DNA from: Gp6-AA40 sp035764385
GTDB taxonomy: Bacteria; Acidobacteriota; Vicinamibacteria; Vicinamibacterales; UBA2999
Assembly (NCBI GenBank): GCA_035764385.1
Contig: DASTZI010000430.1
Span: forward strand, 1-46,256
Direction: 5' to 3'
Length of the DNA: 46,256 bases
The translations under genes were made by a program, and so were the position numbers. Under the pieces are notes generated by a model that saw only the letters and a program-made list of their open reading frames with translations, was not told the DNA's origin and did not search any database. Of the stretch, positions 23,046 to 30,930 are shown piece after piece (the first letter of the stretch is position 1; each line of letters opens with the position of its first letter).

Positions 23046-24458
23046 GTGCGGCATACCAAGATCGTGGCGACGGTCGGTCCATCGAGCGACAGCGACGACA
23101 CCATTCGTGCCTTGATCGGCGGAGGCGTCGACGTCTTCCGATTGAACTTTTCGCATGGCACGCAGGCGACGCATGGCGCCGCCATCGCGCGTATCCGCGC
23201 GGCGGCAGAAGCCGTGAACCGTCAGGTCGCGATCATGCAGGACCTCGCCGGACCGAAGATCCGTACCGGCGAACTGAAGAACCACGCGGCGATCGATCTC
23301 AAATCCGGCGACGTGCTGCGCGTCGTCATCGGCGACGTGCCCGGCGATCGCGACCAGATCTCGACAACCTACGAACTGACGCGGGCGGTCGCGCCGGGGA
23401 GCACGCTCCTGCTTGACGACGGCCACATTCAGCTGCGGGTTGACGGCATAAGCGGCAAGGAGATCCGCACGACGGTGATCGATGGCGGCACGCTGGGCGA
23501 ACACAAAGGAATCAACGTTCCGGGTGCGGTGCTTCCGTCGAGCGCGATGACGGCCAAGGACGCGGACGATCTTGCCTTCGGCGTCAGCAGAGGCGTGGAT
23601 TATGTCGCGCTGAGTTTCGTCCAGACCGCAGCTGATCTGCAGCAGGCCCGCGACATCCTGTACAAGGCGGGTGCGGGTGATACACCCTTGGTGGCCAAGC
23701 TCGAACGGCCGGAAGCCGTCGAACACATCGACGACATCCTTGCGGTATGCGACGCCATCATGGTCGCTCGCGGGGATCTCGGATTGGAGCTGCCGCTCGA
23801 GCGTGTGCCGCGCGTGCAGAAGGAGGTCACGCGCAAGGCGCGCGCACGCGCGCTTCCCGTGATCGTGGCGACCCAGGTGCTCGAGTCGATGCGCACCGAG
23901 CCGCGTCCGACGCGTGCCGAGGTGAGCGACGCCGCAAACGCCGTCGATGATGGTGTGGATGCGATCATGCTGGCCGGCGAAACCGCCGCAGGGAAGTTTC
24001 CGGTCAAGGCAGTACAGACACTCGACCTGATCATCAGAGATGCCGAGCAGATGCCGGTCGCATCGGGAATTCCTCTCGGCGACTCACACCTGCTGTCCGG
24101 ATCCGGACGCGCGCTCTGCGAAGCGGCGGTGACGCTCGCCGATCGGAGCGGCGCGGCAGCGATCGTGGCGGTCACGCGCGGCGGCAAGACGGCGCGTGTG
24201 TTATCGGCGCTTCGCCCGCGCGCCCCGATCTACGCCGCGACCGGCAGCGGCGAGGTCGCTCGACGGCTCGCGCTCGCATGGGGCGTCGTCTCGGTCATCG
24301 GCGATCTGGGAACGGACGTCGCGCAGGCACTCGATCGGATTACTCAGATGCTGATCGCCCGATCGCTCGTCGCACCATCGTCAGTGATCGTCGTCGTCAG
24401 CATTTCCCCGGACCTCGCGCAGGGGCCATCGAATTTCCTGAAGCTGCAGCGCATTTGA
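23046..24458 (+). CDS. pyk: Pyruvate kinase
   Basis: Converts phosphoenolpyruvate and ADP to pyruvate and ATP in glycolysis. The 470-residue length matches bacterial pyruvate kinases. Conserved sequence includes the start RHTKIVATVGPSS, FRLNFSHGT, MQDLAGPKIRTGEL, the catalytic Lys in PLVAKLERPEAVEHID, the metal-binding MVARGDLGLELP and NAVDDGVDAIMLAGETAAGKFPV. The C-terminal regulatory-type domain is present (GAAAIVAVTRGGKTARVLSALRPRAPI). GTG 23046 is chosen because the conserved region starts there and no in-frame ATG is close upstream. The small helical gene is transcribed divergently from 23021. The gene ends in a hairpin shared with the convergent SRPBCC gene. Confidence 0.95.
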   Translation: MRHTKIVATVGPSSDSDDTIRALIGGGVDVFRLNFSHGTQATHGAAIARIRAAAEAVNRQVAIMQDLAGPKIRTGELKNHAAIDLKSGDVLRVVIGDVPGDRDQISTTYELTRAVAPGSTLLLDDGHIQLRVDGISGKEIRTTVIDGGTLGEHKGINVPGAVLPSSAMTAKDADDLAFGVSRGVDYVALSFVQTAADLQQARDILYKAGAGDTPLVAKLERPEAVEHIDDILAVCDAIMVARGDLGLELPLERVPRVQKEVTRKARARALPVIVATQVLESMRTEPRPTRAEVSDAANAVDDGVDAIMLAGETAAGKFPVKAVQTLDLIIRDAEQMPVASGIPLGDSHLLSGSGRALCEAAVTLADRSGAAAIVAVTRGGKTARVLSALRPRAPIYAATGSGEVARRLALAWGVVSVIGDLGTDVAQALDRITQMLIARSLVAPSSVIVVVSISPDLAQGPSNFLKLQRI

Positions 24459-24496
24459 ACCACGAAGGCGCGCTGGGCCGTGAGGCCTTCGTGGTT
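24458..24496. terminator. Stop-codon hairpin shared by pyk and the SRPBCC gene
   Basis: AACCACGAAGGC (24458-24469) and GCCTTCGTGGTT (24485-24496) make a 12-bp perfect stem with a 15-base loop. The left arm starts at the last base of the pyk TGA and the right arm supplies two bases of the SRPBCC TAA (24495-24497). Likely a bidirectional 3' end. Confidence 0.65.
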
Positions 24497-24959
24497 AGTC
24501 GACCCGGCCCCGCTCGACGAACTTCTTCAGTGAATCGAGCGCGGTGGTCCAGCCGGGCGCGATCACTTCGTAATACCGCCGCCAGCGTGGACCTTCTTCG
24601 TAGCCGGACTGCCGCAAATGCAGCTGCGTTCCCCACGTGTGGCGGCTGCAGGTGACTTCGAGCGCCATCGGCCCGATCGGATCGCCGTCCGGCGGGAGCC
24701 AGTAGGCATCGGCGAGGAAGAATTCCCGTCCCGGCTTGAATTCCATCACTGTCGCGTGCAGCGCTCCCCCCAGACGGCCAAGAATCTCGTCACGCCATTC
24801 CGTTGGTTCCCATTCGATCGCATAGCTGCCCAGCGGTCGCGGCACGCAGACCGCCTGCTTGGCCTGCCACCACGCCGCAAGCGCCTTTGGGTCGAAGAAC
24901 GCCTCCAATACCTTGGTCGGCGGCGCCACGATGACAAGGTCGGTGGTGAACTCGAGCAC
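24495..24959 (-). CDS. SRPBCC/AHSA1-type protein
   Basis: A 154-residue START-like fold protein of the activator-of-Hsp90 homologue group. The N-terminal pattern LVIVAPPTKVLEAFFDPKALAAWW is diagnostic, followed by ILGRLGGALHATVMEFKPGREFFL and the C-terminal helix PGWTTALDSLKKFVERG. These proteins bind a hydrophobic ligand, or in some cases act as co-chaperones; the role here cannot be set. GTG at 24957-24959 is the first in-frame start. The divergent LOG gene starts 42 bases beyond. Confidence 0.88.
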   Translation of the reverse strand: MLEFTTDLVIVAPPTKVLEAFFDPKALAAWWQAKQAVCVPRPLGSYAIEWEPTEWRDEILGRLGGALHATVMEFKPGREFFLADAYWLPPDGDPIGPMALEVTCSRHTWGTQLHLRQSGYEEGPRWRRYYEVIAPGWTTALDSLKKFVERGRVD

Positions 24960-25001
24960 GCTTCATTGTGCCCTGTAGACGTGTGAACCGATAATCGGGA
25001 C

Positions 25002-25877
25002 ATGGGTTCGCAGCCAAAGGCTTACCTCGATCACAACTTCCTGAAAAGCGAGGACGCGCGTCCCATCCGTCTCCTCGCCGAGTATCTGGAGCCGCAGCGC
25101 CGGTTCAAGCTGCAGAACATTCAGGACACCGTCGTCTTCTTCGGCTCCGCGCGCATCCACAGCCGCCAGGCGGCGCAGCAGGCGCTCGAAGAGCTGATCC
25201 GGACGCATGCAGTCGGCTCCAGCCAGGAGGTCGAGGAAATCGTCGCCCGCGGCCGCCGCGCCGTCGAATGGTCGCGATACTACGAAGAGGCGCGTGAGCT
25301 CGCGTACTTGCTGACGGAGTGGTCGCTCGGGCTAAACACGACGCACCACCGGTTCGTCGTCACCTCCGGCGGCGGTCCCGGCATCATGGAAGCGGCCAAT
25401 CGCGGCGCCACCGAGGCAGGCGGCAAGACGATCGGATTGAACATCAGCCTTCCGCACGAACAGGGCCCGAATCCGTACATCACCGACGACCTTCACTTCG
25501 AGTTCCACTACTTCTTCATGCGCAAGTTCTGGTTCGCGTACATGGCGAAAGCGCTCGTCGTGTTTCCCGGAGGCTTCGGCACGCTCGACGAGATGTTCGA
25601 GATTCTGACCCTGATGCAGACCGAGAAGCTGGCGAAGCAGATCCAGATCCTGCTCTACGGCAGCGAATACTGGGATCAGATTCTGAACATGAAGCCGCTC
25701 GTTGAATGGGGGGCCATTGCGGAACGGGATATCGACTTGCTGACGCGCGCCGATACGCCGGAGTCGGCGTTCGAGCAACTGAAAGAGCACCTCACGAGGT
25801 ACCACCTCCATCCGCCCGTCGTGCAGGAGAAGAAGGCGCCGGGACTCGCGAAAACACGTTCGGGGTCACCGACGTAG
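25002..25877 (+). CDS. LOG family protein (TIGR00730-like Rossmann fold)
   Basis: A 291-residue member of the LONELY GUY/lysine-decarboxylase-like family. Two motifs define it: SGGGPGIMEAANRGA (about 122-136) and PGGFGTLDEMFEILT (about 188-202, the PGGxGTxxE motif binding phosphoribosyl). Confirmed family members are cytokinin-activating nucleoside-5'-monophosphate phosphoribohydrolases; the bacterial versions may act on other nucleotides, so the substrate is unknown. Longer than the classical LOG (about 180 residues) because of an N-terminal extension of about 90 residues with the segment FKLQNIQDTVVFFGSARIHS. No signal peptide. Confidence 0.92.
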   Translation: MGSQPKAYLDHNFLKSEDARPIRLLAEYLEPQRRFKLQNIQDTVVFFGSARIHSRQAAQQALEELIRTHAVGSSQEVEEIVARGRRAVEWSRYYEEARELAYLLTEWSLGLNTTHHRFVVTSGGGPGIMEAANRGATEAGGKTIGLNISLPHEQGPNPYITDDLHFEFHYFFMRKFWFAYMAKALVVFPGGFGTLDEMFEILTLMQTEKLAKQIQILLYGSEYWDQILNMKPLVEWGAIAERDIDLLTRADTPESAFEQLKEHLTRYHLHPPVVQEKKAPGLAKTRSGSPT

Positions 25878-25887
25878 GTTGGAACAC

Positions 25888-25916
25888 GTAGAGGCGGACC
25901 TTAGGTCCGCCTCTAC
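25888..25916. terminator. Stop-codon hairpin between LOG and NamZ-like genes
   Basis: GTAGAGGCGGACC and GGTCCGCCTCTAC form a 13-bp perfect stem around TTA. It starts 11 bases after the LOG stop, and the convergent muramidase gene's TAG (25913-25915) falls in the distal arm. Confidence 0.65.
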
Positions 25917-27085
25917 TCGTAGAGAAGGTACGGCTCGCGCAGGCGGCGAAATTGCGCTTCATCATCGCGCCAGCTCGCCGCAATTTCCTCGATAGAGACG
26001 CCGCGTTCGATCTGTTGCCGCAGCGTGTCGGAGCCCGCAAGGATGTCGATTGGCATCTTCTCGTGCTCGTATTCGTATGGCGGCCTGCGCCATTCGAAGC
26101 GGGCCGGGTCGAAACGCCGGAACCGCTCAATCAGCGCAACACCGGTTTTCACCGGCTTGAACGATTCGCGATCGGTCACATGAATCTGGCAGCCGCCGCA
26201 CGGCTGTTTTGCGTGCTTCTGGAACGTCGGTTCGAAACCCGCAGGCCGGAAGTACGCGCCGTCGAGACCGAGCGAATTCATGTCGCCGGCAAACCGTTCC
26301 GCGTCAATCCACGGTGCTCCGACCAGTTCGAACGGGCGAGTGGTCCCCCGGCCCTCGGACAGCATCGTTCCCTCGAAGAGGACAGTGCCCGGATAGACGA
26401 TGGCCGTGTCGAGGGTCGGCATGTTGGGTGAAGGCATGACCCACGGCAGGCCGCTCGAATCGGCGTAGGCAGACCGCGTCCACCCCTCCATGGGGATTAC
26501 ATCGAGCGATGCGCCGATGCCAAACTCTTTATTGAAGAGCTGTGCAAGCTCGCCGATCGTCATCCCATGGCGCATCGGAATCGGGAACAGCCCGACAAAC
26601 GATTCCCAACCGGGCCTGAGACAGGCGCCCTCGACTGCGGTGCCCCCAATCGGATTCGGACGATCGCAGACGATGACCGGAACGCCGTGACGGGCGGCCG
26701 CCCGCATGCAGTTCGCCATCGTATAGATGTAGGTGTAAATGCGGGCGCCGATGTCCTGCAGGTCTACGAGGAGCACATCGACGCCCCGCAACATCTCAGC
26801 CGTAGGCTCGCGGGTCTCGCTGTAAAGCGAGTAGATGGGCACCCGCCGCCGCGGATCATCGCGGTGCGGCGTTTCGACCATGTTGTCCTGCACGTCTGAC
26901 CGGAATCCATGCTGCGGGCCGAAAATGGCCGCCAACGTGACCCCTTCAGCCGCGGCCACGCGGTCGATCACATGCCGAAACCCCCGATCCACGGACGCGT
27001 GGTTACAGACGACGCCGACGCGCGCGCCATTCAGCCGGGTGGAGGAGAGAAGCAGATCCGATCCGAGACGAATTGTTGCGAGCAT
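25913..27085 (-). CDS. NamZ-like exo-beta-N-acetylmuramidase (DUF1343)
   Basis: A 390-residue member of the DUF1343/NamZ family, whose characterised bacterial member cleaves N-acetylmuramic acid from the non-reducing ends of peptidoglycan fragments. Diagnostic motifs are GVVCNHAS, FGPQHGFRSD, VDLQDIGARIYTYIYTM and CDRPNPIGG, with the C-terminal GGCQIHVTDRESFKPVKTG. No convincing signal peptide is seen from ATG 27085 (LATIRLGSDLLL), so it may act in the cytoplasm on recycled muropeptides or be exported by another route. A start at 27127 would add 14 residues and overlap the divergent gene's ATG; 27085 is favoured. It faces the LOG gene at a shared hairpin. Confidence 0.9.
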   Translation of the reverse strand: MLATIRLGSDLLLSSTRLNGARVGVVCNHASVDRGFRHVIDRVAAAEGVTLAAIFGPQHGFRSDVQDNMVETPHRDDPRRRVPIYSLYSETREPTAEMLRGVDVLLVDLQDIGARIYTYIYTMANCMRAAARHGVPVIVCDRPNPIGGTAVEGACLRPGWESFVGLFPIPMRHGMTIGELAQLFNKEFGIGASLDVIPMEGWTRSAYADSSGLPWVMPSPNMPTLDTAIVYPGTVLFEGTMLSEGRGTTRPFELVGAPWIDAERFAGDMNSLGLDGAYFRPAGFEPTFQKHAKQPCGGCQIHVTDRESFKPVKTGVALIERFRRFDPARFEWRRPPYEYEHEKMPIDILAGSDTLRQQIERGVSIEEIAASWRDDEAQFRRLREPYLLYE

Positions 27086-27125
27086 TCCACTAAAGAAGTA
27101 GCACGTTGGGGCCGATAGTCGCGGC

Positions 27126-27518
27126 ATGCGTTACCGCCAAGTTCTTGCGGCAGCTCTGCTTGTCGCGGTCCTGCTTCCTTCGACAGCAGTTGCCCAGGAT
27201 CAACAACGCGGGCGCCTCTTTTGGCCGACCATCGCAGCGAGCGGCGCCGCGACGGCCGACTGGATTACCACGTATCACGCGCTCAAGTTCTACAAAGTTC
27301 GCGAGCAGAATCCGCTGCTGAAACCGTTCGACCATACCCCGATGCGGATGGTATCGGTCGGTGGCCTCATTGACGTTGCTGGGCTCAGCGCTTGGAACAT
27401 GACGGTGGGACCGAAGCACGACAAGCTTGCCGCCGCGGGGCTGTGGACGATGACGGCGTTTCGGGTCTATCTCGCCGTCCACAATCATCTCAACGAGCAC
27501 CGCGCCGAGCGGCGCTGA
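27126..27518 (+). CDS. Exported small membrane protein of unknown function
   Basis: A 130-residue protein with a Sec signal peptide (residues 1-23, ending AVA-Q) and two to three further hydrophobic stretches: about residues 33-52 (FWPTIAASGAATADWITTYHA), 76-92 (MVSVGGLIDVAGLSAW) and 100-118. The alternation of small residues and conserved polar positions (D, H, K) suggests a membrane-embedded cofactor or metal site, but no family was recognised. Its promoter region is shared head-to-head with the muramidase gene, 40 bases from that ATG. It ends at heptad palindrome 27521-27629. Confidence 0.7.
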   Translation: MRYRQVLAAALLVAVLLPSTAVAQDQQRGRLFWPTIAASGAATADWITTYHALKFYKVREQNPLLKPFDHTPMRMVSVGGLIDVAGLSAWNMTVGPKHDKLAAAGLWTMTAFRVYLAVHNHLNEHRAERR

Positions 27519-27520
27519 AT

Positions 27521-27629
27521 CTCAAATCCCAAATCCCAAATCCCAAATCCCAAGCCCCAAATCCCAAGGAAATCCCAACCGCCTAAAAATCGTTTGGATT
27601 TGGGATTTGGGATTTGGGGCTTGGGATTT
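27521..27629. repeat. Heptad palindrome with a 23-bp perfect stem (AAATCCC type)
   Basis: The left arm (27521-27577) has at least six CCC tracts at 7-base spacing. Bases 27545-27567 are the exact reverse complement of 27607-27629, a 23-bp stem with a 39-base loop. The right arm carries four G tracts (GGG, GGG, GGGG, GGG), a strong G-quadruplex candidate, with an i-motif candidate opposite. It separates two convergent genes, and the minus gene's stop codon lies in the loop. Confidence 0.92.
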
Positions 27630-27852
27630 CTTCGACTTCTGCCCAGCCACGTCGCTTCAGCGACTCTCGCAAGGCTCTTGTCCGCGCCAACGCACGCGGC
27701 TCCATCTCGAACGGCTCCGACAGAATGACGCCGGCCGGCGACTCCAGGCGTAATTCCAGGCCGTCGACGTCGCGATAAACAACGCACCTGAGGTGCTGGT
27801 TGTTGAACGTCAGGTTCCAAAGGGTCGAGATGTGGCCAACGGATGTAAGCAT
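27583..27852 (-). CDS. Small protein of unknown function with repeat-coded tail
   Basis: An 89-residue cytoplasmic protein. The N-terminal part alternates strands with well-placed charges (SVGHISTLWNLTFNNQHLRCVVYRDVDGLELRLESPAG), then a helix RALARTRALRESLKRRGW. The last residues (EIPSPKSQIPNPNDF) are coded by the right arm of the heptad palindrome and are probably disordered. ATG at 27852 is used; a GTG three bases earlier is in frame. It is divergent from the FkbM methyltransferase, with only 24 bases between start codons. No family recognised. Confidence 0.6.
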   Translation of the reverse strand: MLTSVGHISTLWNLTFNNQHLRCVVYRDVDGLELRLESPAGVILSEPFEMEPRALARTRALRESLKRRGWAEVEEIPSPKSQIPNPNDF

Positions 27853-27876
27853 CACGGCGGGCTATTATCGCCTTCA

Positions 27877-29004
27877 ATGGCCTGGCTGGGGCGGTTCGTT
27901 CGTGATTGTGTCGGGCACCTGCCCGGCGGCCGGCGCCTTCGTGTTGAACTCGAACAGAGCCGCCGCCAGCGCGACGTTCTCTCCGAACGTTTGAAGCGAT
28001 CTGAAGGGCAGCGCGACACGCTGCGGCGCCGCCTCGAGGCGCGGCGGCAGCGCATGCGCGCCGTGCAGCCCGATGAAGCCGTGCTCGAACACATCCTCCC
28101 CCTGCGGCACGCGGCGACGCTCGCGGCGAATCACGACGGACGGACGGCGCGTGAGGCAGCGTTCGGGGCCCGCAGCACGTCGTATCGCGAGGCGCTTGCC
28201 GATGCGGATACGCCGCCAGCCGGCGCCGACCGCATCGCCGTGTCCGGTCTGACCTGGTGCCTGCCCGCCGAAGCGGATGATAGCGAAGGGATTGCACATC
28301 GCCTCGCCGTCCGGCATCGTTTACCGCTCGCCGAAATTCTCCAGACGCGGGAGCTCGCCGTCGGGCGCGCCATGATCGATATTGGCGCGAATGTCGGGAC
28401 GACCTCGATTCCGCGCGCCCTGCTTGGCGATTTTCACTGGGTGTACGCGATCGAGCCCGATTCCCTCAACTACGCCTGCCTCGTGCGGAACATCGTCGGC
28501 AATGGGGTCAGGGGGCTCGTACTTCCAGATCGGGTCGCGATTGGCGACGTGAACGGTGAGATGACGATGCGCGTGCGGAGAAGCGGCACGCACCATCTCG
28601 TCCCGAAATCGGAGCATGTCGCTGAGGAGGAACGGATCGTCGTCCCGTGTCTGACTTTGGATACCTGGGTCGATCGAATGGGGGTGGATCTGTCGGATGT
28701 CGGCTTCATCAAGTCCGACACGCAGGGTTGGGACGCGCGGGTACTGGCCGGCGCCGCACACGTGCTCGCGGCGCGGCATATCGCGTGGCAGATCGAGTTC
28801 AGTCCATCGATGCTGGAGCGTTCGGGAAAGTCGGCGGAGGATCTGTTCGGTCTACTCGAACGCCACTTCACGCACTTCATCGACCTGCGCCGCGAAGAGG
28901 GCGCCCGTATCCGTGGTACGCACGAGCTGCGGAGGTCGCTCGACCATGTCGGATCGGCGAGTCGTCGATACACGAACCTTCTTCTCTATAACGCTTCGAC
29001 GTAG
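27877..29004 (+). CDS. FkbM family methyltransferase
   Basis: A 375-residue SAM-dependent methyltransferase of the FkbM family, whose known members methylate hydroxyl groups on polyketides and cell-surface sugars. The SAM-binding motif is MIDIGANVGTTS (about 166-177), followed by YAIEPDSLNYACLVRNI, VPCLTLDTWVDR and DVGFIKSDTQGWDARVLAGA. Residues about 25-75 are a charged coiled coil (LEQSRRQRDVLSERLKRSEGQRDTLRRRLEARRQR) not part of the core fold, which may fix it to a partner. ATG 27877 is chosen as the first start giving a plausible N-terminus (AWLGRFVRDCVG). It converges with the HTTM gene. Confidence 0.88.
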   Translation: MAWLGRFVRDCVGHLPGGRRLRVELEQSRRQRDVLSERLKRSEGQRDTLRRRLEARRQRMRAVQPDEAVLEHILPLRHAATLAANHDGRTAREAAFGARSTSYREALADADTPPAGADRIAVSGLTWCLPAEADDSEGIAHRLAVRHRLPLAEILQTRELAVGRAMIDIGANVGTTSIPRALLGDFHWVYAIEPDSLNYACLVRNIVGNGVRGLVLPDRVAIGDVNGEMTMRVRRSGTHHLVPKSEHVAEEERIVVPCLTLDTWVDRMGVDLSDVGFIKSDTQGWDARVLAGAAHVLAARHIAWQIEFSPSMLERSGKSAEDLFGLLERHFTHFIDLRREEGARIRGTHELRRSLDHVGSASRRYTNLLLYNAST

Positions 29005-29025
29005 TGGTGATTGGCGACTGGTTAT
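29005..29025. repeat. Heptad array at a convergent junction (TGGYGAY)
   Basis: TGGTGAT, TGGCGAC and TGGTTAT are three units with a 7-base period, filling the whole gap between the FkbM and HTTM stops. The HTTM stop codon (29022-29024) lies in the third unit. Confidence 0.5.
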
Positions 29026-30872
29026 TGCGCGGCGTTGGATGCCGAAGACGCTGAGAGGCTGAGACGGGTCACGCCGGCGGGCCGCCACTGCTTCCAGTCG
29101 ATTCGCGCGCGTCGCTGCTCCGCTTCGACGCGGCTCACATCGGTCGTGCCGAAGCAGCGTTGCACGGCGTCGCGCGCCGATGCGTCCCCGGATCCGCTCC
29201 GCGCGGACGCGACGGCGCGGGCGGCGCTTTCGGTCACATTGCACTGCCGTCCATCCGATGACGTCAGCCAATACGATGTCGTGGATTGCGATTCGTACGC
29301 CTCCGGGCTGTCATAGGTGTTCGAATACATTCCGTAGGTCGATACGGCTGGTCCTGCCTCCAGCCTCAGTGCCGACACGATGAGTTGCTGAGCGATCAAC
29401 GCGATCACGATGACCGGCTGCAGCCTCATACGACGAGCGTCAGCCTGGGAGGTGTTGGTGGCCGCGACGGTCGAGCGTGATGCGAACCGATGCCATGGCA
29501 GAAAAGAAATCAACAGCAGCCACCACGCTGGCCAGAACAGCCCCTGGAACAGCGCAAAGCCGCCGAGCAGCGCGACGCCAGCGATTCCGGCGATGGCGCG
29601 ATACACGTACTTGCGCGCGAACGATCCAAAGACGATCGCTGCTTCGATGAGAATGGCGGCGAACGAGAGGGCGACGGCGAGCTTCGGATACAGACCAACC
29701 CGCAACCCCCAATCGAGGGGGGCGGAAGCCGCGTCGCTGAGGAAGTGGTACTTGACCGTCCCGTTAAGAATCCACGCGATGCCGCTCTCATGGAGCTTTG
29801 CCACCGCCGCGGCCGCGAAGATGACGCCAACCACAACGCCGGGCATCCAGATCGAGTAGCCGTATTCCTGTGGACTCCCGGTTGTGGCGGGCAGCCTGAG
29901 TTGCCGCCGCCTCCACCACGCGTCAACGCTCCAGGTATCGCCCCACCGCGACGGAATGAGGCACAGCAGCGCGACGAGTAATGCACTCACCATGTGATAG
30001 CCAAGACGCGTCGTCAGGACCGTGGCCCACGCAAACGCACCGAGGGTGAGCATCAGGTACGAAAGACGGCTTGCTGCCCCGGCGATGAACAGCACGCTCC
30101 ACACGAGCAGCCAGGGCAGGATCCACTGCGTCAGGTTCGGCGCACGGACAAACGGCGCGAGCAGCCACTGATGAAGAGAGGTGAGCACGTTCGCGCTCTG
30201 AAAGACGAATGCCGGTGCGACGCGCTGCTGGAGGAAGAGCGCAAGCAGCGCGACACCCAGGACGATTCGAAGCACCGCCACCTGCTCGGCGGAGCCTGCC
30301 GGGATTCGGCCGACAATCGATTGCAGAAGAGAAGCGACGGCACCGCGCGGATGGATGAACTGCGTGCGTAACGGAATGCGCGCCGCCAGTCTCGGCGGCA
30401 GAACCCGCTCGCCGACGGCGAGTACGAATGCGATCGCGGCGATGAGACCGAACGCGACAACGGTCGCCTCGAGCAGCGGTCCCCATTTCTCACCGCCATC
30501 GTGGTACTGGCTACGCGGCGCGAACCGCCAGATGCGGTACGCCGTGCGATGAATGTAGTGCGTGTCCTCGACGTTCGGGTCCAACACCATCGCGCGGATA
30601 TTGTTTCGAGAGAGGTCGGTCAGGTCGTAGCTGAACGTCCGCCCTTCAGTGCGCTGGCCGTACGTAAGGTGGTATTGCTGCTCGAGTCGCTGCTGCGCGT
30701 CGGGCGTCGTTGCAGGCGACCAGCGGACATTGATGTGCGCAGGTCGATCGCCGAAGGCTGCCCGCAGCACCATATACGTCGTCGACGCGCCAACCGTAAA
30801 CGCGACGCCGATGAGCAGCAGCCAGGCCGACGTGTGACGTCTATCGTCGACAGCGGACTCCGTAACCGACAT
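29022..30872 (-). CDS. HTTM/vitamin K-dependent carboxylase-like membrane protein
   Basis: A 616-residue integral membrane protein with about ten transmembrane helices. The block FAAAAVAKLHESGIAWILNGTVKYHFL matches the horizontally transferred transmembrane (HTTM) domain related to gamma-carboxylases, whose bacterial functions are mostly unknown. The N-terminal segment has one helix (WLLLIGVAFTVGASTTYMVLRAAF) and a long periplasmic loop of about 130 residues (AHINVRWSPATTPDAQQRL to SQYHDGGEKWG), and the C-terminal part has a soluble domain ending RLSLSASSASNAAQ. ATG 30872 is chosen as the first start before the membrane helix; an upstream in-frame start would lie inside the divergent gene. 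Catalytic residues for carboxylation could not be judged. Confidence 0.75.
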   Translation of the reverse strand: MSVTESAVDDRRHTSAWLLLIGVAFTVGASTTYMVLRAAFGDRPAHINVRWSPATTPDAQQRLEQQYHLTYGQRTEGRTFSYDLTDLSRNNIRAMVLDPNVEDTHYIHRTAYRIWRFAPRSQYHDGGEKWGPLLEATVVAFGLIAAIAFVLAVGERVLPPRLAARIPLRTQFIHPRGAVASLLQSIVGRIPAGSAEQVAVLRIVLGVALLALFLQQRVAPAFVFQSANVLTSLHQWLLAPFVRAPNLTQWILPWLLVWSVLFIAGAASRLSYLMLTLGAFAWATVLTTRLGYHMVSALLVALLCLIPSRWGDTWSVDAWWRRRQLRLPATTGSPQEYGYSIWMPGVVVGVIFAAAAVAKLHESGIAWILNGTVKYHFLSDAASAPLDWGLRVGLYPKLAVALSFAAILIEAAIVFGSFARKYVYRAIAGIAGVALLGGFALFQGLFWPAWWLLLISFLPWHRFASRSTVAATNTSQADARRMRLQPVIVIALIAQQLIVSALRLEAGPAVSTYGMYSNTYDSPEAYESQSTTSYWLTSSDGRQCNVTESAARAVASARSGSGDASARDAVQRCFGTTDVSRVEAEQRRARIDWKQWRPAGVTRLSLSASSASNAAQ

Positions 30873-30930
30873 GAATGTCTTCGTCCTGCAGGCGGAGTTG
30901 TGCGGGTGGGGCAGTGTAACATGCAGGTTC

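Noticed and set aside
27521..27629. CRISPR-like repeat array
   Set aside because: Units are 7 bases with no spacers; no cas genes are present.
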